Program-made: the position numbers and the translations under genes
Notes under the pieces: generated by a model
Seen by the model: the letters and a program-made list of their open reading frames with translations, nothing else
Told to the model about the DNA's origin: nothing
Database searches by the model: none
Assembly (NCBI RefSeq): GCF_031844685.1
Contig: NZ_CP134605.1
Location: 5,616,001 to 5,680,000, forward strand
DNA from: Streptomyces sp. ITFR-21
GTDB lineage: Bacteria > Actinomycetota > Actinomycetes > Streptomycetales > Streptomycetaceae
DNA length: 64,000 bases
Direction of reading: 5' to 3'
In this document: positions 40,628-49,162 of the stretch, piece by piece
Layout: every line of letters begins with the position of its first letter
Numbering within the stretch: the first letter of the stretch is position 1

Positions 40628-41875
40628 ATGACCGCACCCCGTACGGCAGTTCCCCGGCCCCGTACCCTGATCCGGCTGCTCGCCCTGATCGCGGTGGTCC
40701 TCGGCCTCCAGGCGGCCCCGGCCCACCACGCGCGGGCCGCCACCCCCTTCAAGGTGATCGCCTTCTACGACGGCACCTACGACGCCGCGCACATCAGCTT
40801 CGTGCACGAGGCGAACTCCTGGTTCCCGCAGCACGCGGCGCAGTACGGCTTCTCGTACACCTCCACCAACGACTGGAGCCAGCTCAACGCCGCCAACCTG
40901 GCCCAGTACCAGGTGGTGCTCTTCCTCGACAACTACCCCGGGACGGCGGCCCAGCAGAGCGCGTTCCAGACGTACATGAACAACGGCGGCGGCTGGATCG
41001 GCTTCCACGTCGCGGCGTACAACGACTCGTCGTCCAACGGCTGGTCCTGGTACCACCAGACCTTCCTCGGCACCGGACTGTTCCAGTCCAACAGCTGGGG
41101 GCCGACCGCCGAGACGCTGAAAATCGAGGACCCGGCGCACCCGGCGACCGCGGGGCTGCCGGCCACCATCCAGTCCTCGGTCAGTGAGTGGTACAGCTGG
41201 CAGAACGACCTGCGGCAGAACCCCGACATCGACATCCTGGCGTCGATGGACCAGTCGACCTTCCCGATCGGCACCGACCCCAACCAGACCTGGTACAGCG
41301 GTTACTACCCGATCGTGTGGACCAACCGGAACTACCGGATGGTATATAACAACTTCGGCCACAACGACATGAACTACTCCACCAACACGGCCCTGTCGTC
41401 GACCTTCGCCAGCGTCCAGCAGAACCAGCTGCTGATCCAGGAGATCCGCTGGGCGGCCGGTCAGTCGGGACCGGTCACCCCGCCGCCGGCCGAGCCCACC
41501 GGGGCGATCCACGGCTACGGCGGCAAGTGCGTGGACATCGCGGCGGCCAGCAGCGCCAACGGCACCGCGGTCCAGCTCTACGACTGCAACGGCACCAACG
41601 CGCAGAACTGGACGGTCGTCTCCGACGGCAGCCTGAAGGCGCTGGGCAAGTGCATGGACGTGACCAGCGCCGGCACCGCCAACGGCAGCAAGGTGCAGCT
41701 CTACGACTGCAACGGCACCAACGCCCAGAAGTGGACCCGCAGCGGCGGCACCCTGGTCAACGCCGGTTCCGGCAAGTGCCTGGACGCCACCGGTCCCAGC
41801 TCCGCCAACGGCACCCGGCTGCAGATCTGGACCTGCGGCACCGGCGCCAACCAGCAGTGGACGCTCCCGAGTTGA
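40628..41875 (+). CDS. Secreted ThuA-like protein with ricin-B (CBM13) module
   Basis: 415 residues. Signal peptide (1-37, ends ARA). Residues about 40-280 are a ThuA-like, glutamine-amidotransferase-fold domain (FKVIAFYDGTYDAAHISFVHEANSWF, NNGGGWIGFHVAAY, VWTNRNYRMVYNNFGHNDMNYS). The C-terminal 120 residues are a ricin-B trefoil nearly identical to that of the divergent neighbour. ThuA-like proteins act in disaccharide or polysaccharide use; the enzymatic activity of the secreted forms is not established. The shared binding module and control region suggest one substrate for the pair. Confidence 0.8.
   Translation: MTAPRTAVPRPRTLIRLLALIAVVLGLQAAPAHHARAATPFKVIAFYDGTYDAAHISFVHEANSWFPQHAAQYGFSYTSTNDWSQLNAANLAQYQVVLFLDNYPGTAAQQSAFQTYMNNGGGWIGFHVAAYNDSSSNGWSWYHQTFLGTGLFQSNSWGPTAETLKIEDPAHPATAGLPATIQSSVSEWYSWQNDLRQNPDIDILASMDQSTFPIGTDPNQTWYSGYYPIVWTNRNYRMVYNNFGHNDMNYSTNTALSSTFASVQQNQLLIQEIRWAAGQSGPVTPPPAEPTGAIHGYGGKCVDIAAASSANGTAVQLYDCNGTNAQNWTVVSDGSLKALGKCMDVTSAGTANGSKVQLYDCNGTNAQKWTRSGGTLVNAGSGKCLDATGPSSANGTRLQIWTCGTGANQQWTLPS
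41515..41872 (+). repeat. CBM13-encoding inverted repeat, right copy
   Basis: Second arm of the inverted pair described at 38756-39115, about 2.4 kb away. Recent duplication or gene conversion is likely because synonymous sites also match. Confidence 0.8.
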
Positions 41876-41921
41876 GTCGGCCGTAGCGAGCCGCCGGCGA
41901 ACCGCGCCGAATCCGGCGGCC

Positions 41922-41951
41922 GGCGCCCGGGGCGGATGTCCCCCGGGCGCC
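41922..41951. terminator. Convergent terminator, ThuA-like / modC
   Basis: Perfect 11-bp arms GGCGCCCGGGG (41922-41932) and CCCCGGGCGCC (41941-41951), 8-base loop, in the 103-base convergent gap. Confidence 0.75.
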
Positions 41952-41978
41952 GGGCGCCGGGCCCGGCCGGCGGGGCGC

Positions 41979-43115
41979 TCAGACCGGATAGGCGTGGACC
42001 CGGGCGGCCGGCACCTCGGCCCACACCAGCGCGCCGGTCTCCAGGCCGAGTTCGGCGACCGCGACCGTGGTCAGGTCGGCGGCCAGCGGCAGGCCGCCGT
42101 CGGCCGCCTCCAGCGCCACCCTGATCCGGTCGCCGTGCGACTCCAGCCCGGTGATCCGGGCGGGCCAGGCGCCGCGGGCGCCGGAGCCGGCGGGGCGAGC
42201 GCCGGACAGGGTCACCGCGTCCGGCGGGAAGGCCGCGAACACCGGTCCGGTGAGCTCCTCGGCGGTGGCCAGCTCCAGCCCGGGGCCGACCAGGACGCTG
42301 TGCCCGGCCGCCTCGCCCCGGTAGAGGTTGAGGCCCACCAGCCGGGCGATGTAGTCCGTACGCGGCCGGCGGGCGATCTCGGCCGGGCCGCCCTCCTGCA
42401 CCACCCGCCCGTGCTCGATCACCACCAGCCGGTCGGCCAGCACCATCGCGTCCAGTGGGTCGTGCGTGACCAGTACCGCCACCGCCTCGAACGCGGCCAG
42501 GTGGCGGCGCAGCTCGGCCCGTACGTCCAGCCGGGCGCGGGCGTCCAGCGCGGCGAGCGGCTCGTCGAGCAGCAGCAGCCGCGGCCCGGTGGCCAACGCC
42601 CTGGCCAGCGCCACCCGTTGGGCCTGACCACCGGACAGCCGGCGCGGTTTGGCCGCGGCGTGCTCGGCCAGCCCCATCCGGTCCAGCAGCTCCGCGGCCC
42701 GTGCCCGCGCCCGTGCCCGCGGCATCCCGTGGCAGCGCGGCCCGAACGCCACGTTCTCCAGTGCCGTCAGGTGCGGGAAGAGCAGGTAGTCCTGGAAGAT
42801 CACCCCCACCGGCCGGCGCTCGGGCGGCACCCGGCGCCGTACCCCGGGCTCCTCCAGCGTCTCGCCGTCCAGCCGCAGGTGCCCCCCGGTCAACGGCGCC
42901 AGTCCGGCCAGCGCCCGCAGCGAGGTGGTCTTGCCCGCGCCGTTCGGCCCGAGCAGCGCCAGCACCTCCCCGGGGGCGACCGCCAGCCGCACGTCGAGGT
43001 CGAACGCCCCCCGGTCCAGCACCAGGCGGGCGTCGAGCCCGGACCCGTCGCCGGTCCCGTCGCCGGCCGCGGCTCCACGCGGTGCCGCCGCCTCCTTCCG
43101 TCCGCCCGGTCTCAC
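41979..43115 (-). CDS. modC: Molybdate ABC transporter ATP-binding protein
   Basis: 378 residues from GTG 43115, overlapping modB by 4 bases (GTGA). Walker A GPNGAGKTT (residues 56-64), signature LSGGQAQRVALARAL, Walker B LLLLDEPLAALDARARLD, switch LVTHDPLDAM. The C-terminal part (about 300-375) is a TOBE/Mop-like domain that binds oxyanion. The N-terminal about 35 residues are a low-complexity extension. Energises molybdate import. Confidence 0.9.
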   Translation of the reverse strand: MRPGGRKEAAAPRGAAAGDGTGDGSGLDARLVLDRGAFDLDVRLAVAPGEVLALLGPNGAGKTTSLRALAGLAPLTGGHLRLDGETLEEPGVRRRVPPERRPVGVIFQDYLLFPHLTALENVAFGPRCHGMPRARARARAAELLDRMGLAEHAAAKPRRLSGGQAQRVALARALATGPRLLLLDEPLAALDARARLDVRAELRRHLAAFEAVAVLVTHDPLDAMVLADRLVVIEHGRVVQEGGPAEIARRPRTDYIARLVGLNLYRGEAAGHSVLVGPGLELATAEELTGPVFAAFPPDAVTLSGARPAGSGARGAWPARITGLESHGDRIRVALEAADGGLPLAADLTTVAVAELGLETGALVWAEVPAARVHAYPV

Positions 43116-44014
43116 GCCGCCCCCGTCCAGCGCTCCCGCAGCCCGGTCAGGACCGCGACGGACACCGCGAGCAGTACCAGGCTGAGGGCGACGGCCGCCG
43201 CCGGGTCGTTCTGCAGGGCCAGGTACACCGCGATCGGCATGGTCTGGGTCCGGCCGGGGAAGCTGCCCGCGAAGGTGATCGTGGCGCCGAACTCGCCCAG
43301 GGCGCGAGCCCAGGCCAGCATCGCGCCCGCCGCCACCCCCGGCATGATCATCGGCAGGGTGACCCGGCGGAACGCGGTGAACCGGGAGGCGCCGAGGGTC
43401 GCCGCGGCCTCCTCGAAGCGGGTGTCGGCGGCCCGTAGCGTGCCCTCCACGCTGATCACCAGGAACGGCATCGCCACGAACGCCTCGGCCACCACCACTC
43501 CCGCGGTGGTGAACGGCAGCGTGACGCCGAACCAGGAGTCGAGCCAGCGGCCGACCACGCCGTTGCGGCCCAGCGCCAGCAGCAGCGCCACGCCGCCCAC
43601 CACCGGCGGCAGCACCAGCGGCAGCGTCACCAGGGCCCGTACGACACCCCGGCCCGGGAAGCCGGTACGGGCCAGCAGCCAGGCCAGCGGCACCCCCAGC
43701 ACCAGCGCGACCGCCGTCGCGGTCGTCGCGGTCTCCAGCGACAGCCGCAGCGCCTGCCACACCGACGCGCTGGCCAGCTGGTCCGGCAGGGTGCGCCACG
43801 GGGCCCGGATCAGCAGCGCGAGCAGCGGCAGCAGCAGGAACACCAGCCCGACCAGCGCCGGCACCAGCAGCGGCAGCGGCGGGCCGCCCCCCGGCAGGCG
43901 GCGCCCCCGGGCCCGTTCCCGCGGCGCCCGCCCGGGCACACGCGGTCGGCGCGTCCGGACCGCCGTGGGTCCGGGCGCGCCGCCCGCGGACGGATCGGTC
44001 GAACGGGGGCTCAC
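43112..44014 (-). CDS. modB: Molybdate ABC transporter permease
   Basis: 300 residues from GTG 44014, overlapping modA by 4 bases. About five or six helices after a 45-residue basic N-terminus; the EAA-like loop FEEAAATLGASRFTAFRRVTLPMIMPGVAAG and GEFGATITFAGSFPGRTQTMPIAVY are typical of ModB. Confidence 0.92.
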   Translation of the reverse strand: MSPRSTDPSAGGAPGPTAVRTRRPRVPGRAPRERARGRRLPGGGPPLPLLVPALVGLVFLLLPLLALLIRAPWRTLPDQLASASVWQALRLSLETATTATAVALVLGVPLAWLLARTGFPGRGVVRALVTLPLVLPPVVGGVALLLALGRNGVVGRWLDSWFGVTLPFTTAGVVVAEAFVAMPFLVISVEGTLRAADTRFEEAAATLGASRFTAFRRVTLPMIMPGVAAGAMLAWARALGEFGATITFAGSFPGRTQTMPIAVYLALQNDPAAAVALSLVLLAVSVAVLTGLRERWTGAA

Positions 44015-44859
44015 GGGTTGAGGAAGCCCGCCTCGTTCAGCACCTTGTGGCCCTCGGCGGACTGCACCAGCGCGATGAACGCCTGCGCGCCGGTCGGATT
44101 GGGCGCGCCCTTCAGCTCAACGATCGGGTAGGCGTTGATCGCCTTGGCCGACTCCGGGAAGTCCACCCCGTCCACCTTGCCGCCGGCCGTGTTGACGTCG
44201 GTCTTGTAGACCACGGCCGCGTCGACCTCCTTGAGCTCCACCTTCGTCAGCGCCGCCTTGACGTCCTGCTCGTACGACACCGGGGTCAGCTTGAGGCTGC
44301 TCGCGGTCAGGGCGGTCTGCGCCGCGGACCCGCACGGGACGGTCTTGGCGCACAGCGCGACCTTGAGGCCGGGCTGCGTGAGGTCCTTCAGCGTGGTGAT
44401 GTGCTTGGGGTTGCCCGGCAGGGTGGCGATCTCCAGCTGGTTGCGGACGAAGGTGGCCGGGGTGCCGTCCCCGTCGCCCGCGGCGGTGACGGTCTTCATG
44501 GTCTTGGGGCTGGCGGCGGCGAACACGTCGGCGGGGGCGCCGCCGGTGATGCTGGCCGCGAGCGAGTCACTGCCGGCGAAGTTGAACTCGACCTTGGTGC
44601 CGGGGTACGCGCTCTCGAACTCCTTGCCCAGTGTGGTGAAGCTCTCCTGCAGCGAGGCCGCGGCGAAGACCACGACCGTGCCGGAGACCTTCGGCGAGCT
44701 CGACGCCGACGTGGGTGCGGAGGTGGCCGCCGAAGGGGTGGCCGAGGACGCGTCGGAGGAGCTGTCGGAGTCCGACGAACAGCCGGTGAGCGCCAGCAGG
44801 GCGGCGGCGCTGCCGACTGCCAGGTATATGGTGCTGCGCCGTGCGAAACGGGTGGTCAC
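44011..44859 (-). CDS. modA: Molybdate-binding lipoprotein
   Basis: 282 residues from GTG 44859 (GGAAG 7 bases upstream). Lipobox LALTGC (Cys27), Ser/Thr-rich linker, then the ModA fold: VVVFAAASLQESFTTLGKEFE, FNFAGSDSLAASITGGAPADVFAAAS, LKVALCAKTVPCGSAAQ, VDAAVVYKTDV. The Ser residues after AAAS and AGS are the oxyanion-binding positions. First gene of modABC. Confidence 0.93.
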   Translation of the reverse strand: MTTRFARRSTIYLAVGSAAALLALTGCSSDSDSSSDASSATPSAATSAPTSASSSPKVSGTVVVFAAASLQESFTTLGKEFESAYPGTKVEFNFAGSDSLAASITGGAPADVFAAASPKTMKTVTAAGDGDGTPATFVRNQLEIATLPGNPKHITTLKDLTQPGLKVALCAKTVPCGSAAQTALTASSLKLTPVSYEQDVKAALTKVELKEVDAAVVYKTDVNTAGGKVDGVDFPESAKAINAYPIVELKGAPNPTGAQAFIALVQSAEGHKVLNEAGFLNP

Positions 44860-45076
44860 AGGAAGTCTTCCTCTCTGCCGCGCGCGGTGGCGCGGATCCG
44901 CCTGTCTCGTTGGTCGCGACGATGATCCCGCATCTGCGAGGCCAATGGCCGCTGGGGCCTTGCACTGCCCGAACGATCCAGCCTTTCCCCTTCGCCTGTG
45001 CGATCACACGGACCGGGACCGGCCAACTTGCCGCGGATCCCGTCGCGGTCTTGCGCACGGGGCCGATCGGGCGCAT

Positions 45077-45592
45077 ATGAGAGGTATGACGGGAGTGACG
45101 GGCCGCATGTACGCGGCAGAAGACGCCGATCCCCAGCATCTGCGGCTACCTGAACCCGGGGCGGTCGTGCTGCTCGGCGATCTCGCCCGGCCGGACCTGC
45201 TCACCGTCGGAGCGCTGCGCGGTTGGCCCGAAAGGGCGGCCGAGGTCGGCTTCGAGTGCTCCGGCAGCGGCACCCGGCGGCACCGCTTCCAGGGCCCGCT
45301 GCTGTACGACGTGCTCACCGCGGCGGGCCCCGCCTTCGGGCCGGGCGGCCGTCGGGAGCGGCTGCGCTTCCCGGTCACCGTCACTGGTCGCGACGGCCAT
45401 CGGGCCCTGCTGTCCTGGGCCGAGATCGACCCCGACTTCGGCGGCGCCCCCGTGCTGCCCGCCACCCGGATCGACGGCGTTCCGCTGGGCGCCGCGGGCC
45501 CGCAGCCGGTGCTACCGCAGGACCGCCGCGGCGCCCGCCACATCAGCGGTATCACCGCCGTCGGCGTCGAGGGATACCTTCCGGCCCGCTAG
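45077..45592 (+). CDS. Molybdopterin-binding (sulfite-oxidase-like) domain protein
   Basis: 171 residues from ATG 45077; ATG 45086 and 45107 are alternatives and no good ribosome site marks any. It looks like the molybdopterin oxidoreductase fold: VGFECSGSGTRRHRFQGPLLYDVLTAAGP (single Cys in the position of the Mo-ligand Cys), LRFPVTVTGRDGHRALLSWAEIDPDFGGAPVLPA. It is divergent from modABC (217 bases between starts), which supports a molybdenum link. No signal peptide; shorter than full sulfite oxidases, so it may bind cofactor without catalysis. Confidence 0.6.
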   Translation: MRGMTGVTGRMYAAEDADPQHLRLPEPGAVVLLGDLARPDLLTVGALRGWPERAAEVGFECSGSGTRRHRFQGPLLYDVLTAAGPAFGPGGRRERLRFPVTVTGRDGHRALLSWAEIDPDFGGAPVLPATRIDGVPLGAAGPQPVLPQDRRGARHISGITAVGVEGYLPAR

Positions 45593-45613
45593 GGCCGGCG
45601 TGCCCGCGCTTCC

Positions 45614-45631
45614 CGGTCCGGGCCCGGACCG
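45614..45631. terminator. Convergent terminator palindrome
   Basis: CGGTCCGGG (45614-45622) directly followed by CCCGGACCG (45623-45631): an 18-bp perfect palindrome in the 67-base convergent gap between the molybdopterin protein and the MFS exporter. Confidence 0.5.
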
Positions 45632-45659
45632 ACCCCGGTCCGGCCGGGCCCGCCCGGCC

Positions 45660-47129
45660 TCACTCCGGTTTGTCGCCCACCACGGTCCCGCCGGGCACCA
45701 GCGCCAGTTCGGCGTGCGCGGGCTCGCCGTCCGTATCGCCGCGCGGGGTGCGGCCGGTGGCGGGTATCAGCAGCGCCGCCAGCGCGGCCACCACCAGCGC
45801 GCCCGCCAGCATCGTGAAGCCGTGCGTGTAGCCCGCCTCCCTGGGCAGGCCGTCGGCCGCCGGGCTCGCGGTGACGATGCTGGCCATCAGGGCGGCGCCG
45901 ATGGAGCCGCCGATGGTGCGGATGTTGGCGTTCATGCCGCTGGCGACGCCGGTCTGCTCCGGCGGCACCGCGCTGACGATCAGGCTCGACATGGCCGAGA
46001 AGGCCAGCCCGAAGCCGACGCCCATGACCGCCGTCGCCACGAACAGCTCCCACCGCTCCTCGTGCGCGAAGGCCAGTACCGCCATCGACACGATGCCGAC
46101 CAGGCAGCCGATGACCACGACCGCCTTGGCCCCGATCCGCCGGGCGAAACTGCCCGCCCACATGCCGACCAGGAACATCGTGACCGAAGACGGCAGCAGG
46201 ATCAGCCCGGACTCGGTGATGCTGGCGCCGAAGCCGTACCCGGTGGACTTCGGGGTCTGCACGAACTCCGGCAGGAACGCGAAGACCGCGTACATACCGA
46301 CCCCGATCAGCAGCGCGACCAGGTTGTTGGTCCACACCGCGGTTCGCCGCATCATGTTCATGTCGATGAGGGGAGCCGCGGAGCGCCGCTCCACCTCCAC
46401 CCAGGCGACAGCCAGGACCGCCGCGGCGACCAGCAGACCGATCACCTTGCCCGACGCCCAGCCCCATGCCGGCGCCTCGCTGAGCGCGACCAGCAGTGCC
46501 ACCAGCCACGCGGACAGCAGGACGGCGGGCAGCCAGCTGATCTTCCCCGCGGTCCGTACCGGCGACTCCGGTACGAAGAAGTGCGCGGCGACGGCGGCGG
46601 CGATGGTGAGGATCATCGGCAGCCAGAACAGCCAGTGGTAGTCCAGCGCGTTGACGATCGGGCCGGCCAGCACGATGCCCAGGCCCGCGCCGACCGCGCT
46701 GAGCGACGCGATCGCGCCGACGGCCCCGTTCAGCTTCTCCTTCGGGAACTCGTCCCGGATGATGCCGAAGGCCAGCGGCAGCACGCCGCCGCCGATGCCC
46801 TGGATGACCCGGGCGATGATCATCACCTGGACGTTGGTGGCGAGCGCGGCCAGCAGCGAACCCACGGCGAGCGCGGTGAGTGTCGCCACGAACACCCGTT
46901 CCTTGCCGATCATGTCGCCGATCCGGCCCATGATCGGGGTGAATATGGACGCCGACAGCAGATAGGCGGTCAGCACCCAGGTCACGGTGTTCTGGTCGGT
47001 GTGCAGGTCCACCGCGATGGTCGCCAGGACCGGCGTGACCAGTGACTGGAGCAGCGCGTACGCGGCGACGCCGGCCGCGAGCACCGCGAAGGTGACCTGA
47101 TGGTGTGTGCGCCGGGTCTCTGCCGCCAT
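45660..47129 (-). CDS. MFS drug exporter, DHA2 (14-helix) type
   Basis: 489 residues from ATG 47129 (GAGGGAG 4-5 bases upstream). Fourteen predicted helices; motif A-like GRIGDMIGKERVF after helix 2 and motif C-like GLGIVLAGPIVNAL in helix 5 mark a drug:H+ antiporter. The C-terminus is a short hydrophilic tail. Substrate unknown. No TetR or MarR regulator is adjacent. It is divergent from a second, broken MFS gene. Confidence 0.88.
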   Translation of the reverse strand: MAAETRRTHHQVTFAVLAAGVAAYALLQSLVTPVLATIAVDLHTDQNTVTWVLTAYLLSASIFTPIMGRIGDMIGKERVFVATLTALAVGSLLAALATNVQVMIIARVIQGIGGGVLPLAFGIIRDEFPKEKLNGAVGAIASLSAVGAGLGIVLAGPIVNALDYHWLFWLPMILTIAAAVAAHFFVPESPVRTAGKISWLPAVLLSAWLVALLVALSEAPAWGWASGKVIGLLVAAAVLAVAWVEVERRSAAPLIDMNMMRRTAVWTNNLVALLIGVGMYAVFAFLPEFVQTPKSTGYGFGASITESGLILLPSSVTMFLVGMWAGSFARRIGAKAVVVIGCLVGIVSMAVLAFAHEERWELFVATAVMGVGFGLAFSAMSSLIVSAVPPEQTGVASGMNANIRTIGGSIGAALMASIVTASPAADGLPREAGYTHGFTMLAGALVVAALAALLIPATGRTPRGDTDGEPAHAELALVPGGTVVGDKPE

Positions 47130-47243
47130 GGGACTCCCTCGCCCGTCCGAAGAAACGGAATCATCATTCCGCCGATGGTTCACAGGTTAGCGCATGAGGA
47201 ATTGCCATTCCGTTTCGGGTGTGCGGCGGTCGGCGGTCGGCAT

Positions 47244-48746
47244 ATGCTAAGGATGATCATGGGCTACCGGCTGGTCCAGGCCGTTCCGGTGGTCACCGTG
47301 GGCCGGCTCGGCGACATGTACGGCCGGGTGCGGATCTACAACTCCGGCTTCGCGGTCTTCACCTTCGCCTCCGTGCTCCTGTCCTTCGATCCGTTCGACG
47401 GCGGCCGCGGCGCGATGTGACTGATCGGCTGGCGGCTGCTGCAGGCCGTCGGCGGATCCATGCTGACCGCGAACTCGGCGGCGATCCTGACCGGCGCCTT
47501 CCCCGAGGAGCAGCGCGGCTTCGCGCTCGGCGTCAACCAGGTCGCCGGGCTCGCGGGGATGTTCATCGGCCTGGTGGCCGTCGGGGTGCTCGCCACCCGG
47601 GACTGGCGGGCGGTGTTCCGGATCAACGTGCCCGTCGGCGTCTTCGGCACCCTGTGGGCGTACCTCAAGCTGCGCGAGACCGGGCAGCGCGGCGGCGGCC
47701 GGATCGACTGGTGGGGCAACGTCACCTTCGCCGTCGGCCTGAGCGCCGTCCTGGTCGCCGCCGCCTACGGCCTCCAGCCCTACGGCGGGCACACCATGGG
47801 CTGGACCAGCCCGCTGGTGGTCACGATGATCACCGGCGGACTGCTGCTGCTGGCGGCCTTCGTCGTGATCGAGAACCGGGTCGGCGCGCCGATGATCACC
47901 CTCGGCCTGTTCCGGCTGCGCGCCTTCACCGCCGTCAACCTCGCGGGCCTGGACATCGCCATCGGCCGCGGCGGGATGCAGCTCGTGCTGATCATCTGGC
48001 TGCAGGGCATCTGGCTGCCGCTGCACGGCTACGACTACGGCGACACGCCCCTGTGGGCGGGCGTCTTCATGCTGCCGCTGACCGCCGGGTTCCTCGCCGC
48101 CGGGCCGGTCTCCGGGTACCTGTCGGACCGGCTCGGCTCCCGGGGCCTGGCCACCGGCGGCGCGCTGCTGTTCGGCGCCAGTTTCGTCGGCCTGCTGCTC
48201 CTGCCGATCGACTTCAGCTACTGGGTCTTCGCGCTGCTGATCGCGGTCAACGGGATCGCCAACGGGATGTTCGCCTCGCCCAACACCTCTTCGATCATGG
48301 GCAGCGTGCCAGCGCGGCTGCGCGGTGTCGCCGCGGGGATGCGGGCGACCTTCCAGAACTCCGGTACGGCGGTGTCGATCGCGGTCTTCTTCTCCCTGAT
48401 GATCGCCGGACTGGCCAGCCGCCTGCCGCACACCCTTTCCAGCGGCCTCCAGCAGCAGGGCGTGCCCGCCGGTGTCGCCGGGCAGGTGGCGACGCTGCCC
48501 CCGGTCTCGACGCTGTTCGCCTCCCAGCCGGGCGTCAGCCCGATCGAGAGCCTGCTCCGGCTCACCGGGGTGCTGCCCACGCTGACGGCGGCGCAGCGGC
48601 GGAACCTGACCGGGCGCGAGTTCCTCCCGCACCTGATCTCCGGGCTCTTCCACTCCGGCCTGGTCATCGTGTTCGGCTTCGGCGCCGGGCTGGCCGTCCT
48701 CGCCGCCATCGCCTCCCTGCTGCGCGGCGGCCGAACCACCCCCTGA
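47244..48746 (+). pseudogene. Broken MFS transporter (DHA2 type)
   Basis: Homology begins at MIMGYRLVQAVPVVTVGRLGDMYGRVRIY, which corresponds to helix 2 of DHA2 transporters, so about the first 55 residues are missing. An in-frame TGA at 47418-47420 interrupts the gene where the family has Trp (GAM[stop]LIGWRLLQAVGGSML), consistent with a TGG to TGA change. The frame stays open for 442 more codons to 48746, with the rest of the protein well preserved. An internal ATG at 47460 could still give a 428-residue fragment, but it lacks helices 1-3. Confidence 0.8.
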
Positions 48747-48770
48747 GCCGCCCGGGTACGCGGAAAGCCG

Positions 48771-48786
48771 CTGCAAACACTTGCGG
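48771..48786. promoter_or_regulatory. LacI-type inverted repeat upstream of the alpha-glucosidase gene
   Basis: CTGCAA at 48771-48776 and TTGCGG at 48781-48786 form an inverted repeat with a 4-base spacer. It lies about 375 bases before the alpha-glucosidase start, right after the broken MFS gene. Confidence 0.3.
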
Positions 48787-49028
48787 TCGCGTAGGCTACC
48801 CGCCGCTGACAGCCGGGTAAAGGGTCCGGACGCGGCGAACGCCCCCGGCGGCGGAACGGGACAAGGACCGGACCGGACGGGACCGTACCGCCGGGCGAAC
48901 GGCGTCGGCGGACCCGCGGTCCGGCCGCCCCGACGGCTCCCGAAACCGGCCGTATGGGGCCGTATCCCTTGCCGGTTCATGCGCCGCGTTACGGCAGTAG
49001 CACCATCTGCTGATCCTGTAAAAAGCTT

Positions 49029-49048
49029 CTTGCAAGGGCTTTCGCAAG
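49029..49048 (+). promoter_or_regulatory. MalR/LacI-type operator region
   Basis: CTTGCAAG at 49029-49036 is a perfect 8-bp palindrome and is followed by TTTCGCAAG, then GGTTGCGGCG. TTGCAA/TTCGCAA elements of this kind, as I recall, occur upstream of maltose and alpha-glucosidase genes in streptomycetes and are bound by MalR-type LacI proteins. The encoded LacI regulator (51179) is the natural candidate. The rest of the gap 48747-49162 has no gene. Confidence 0.5.
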
Positions 49049-49162
49049 CGGTTGCGGCGCTGTTACCTTCCTCGTCAGCCCGAGGCGGACGCCACCGGAA
49101 GGCGGCCGGAAGGCCGGCGGAGGCCGGCGCCCGCGCGGCGGGACCTGGACCGGGAGGAATCC

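Noticed and set aside
47418..47420. Selenocysteine or programmed read-through at the MFS TGA
   Set aside because: The family has Trp at this place, the 5' end is also missing, and no selenocysteine element is expected; a simple TGG to TGA mutation fits better.
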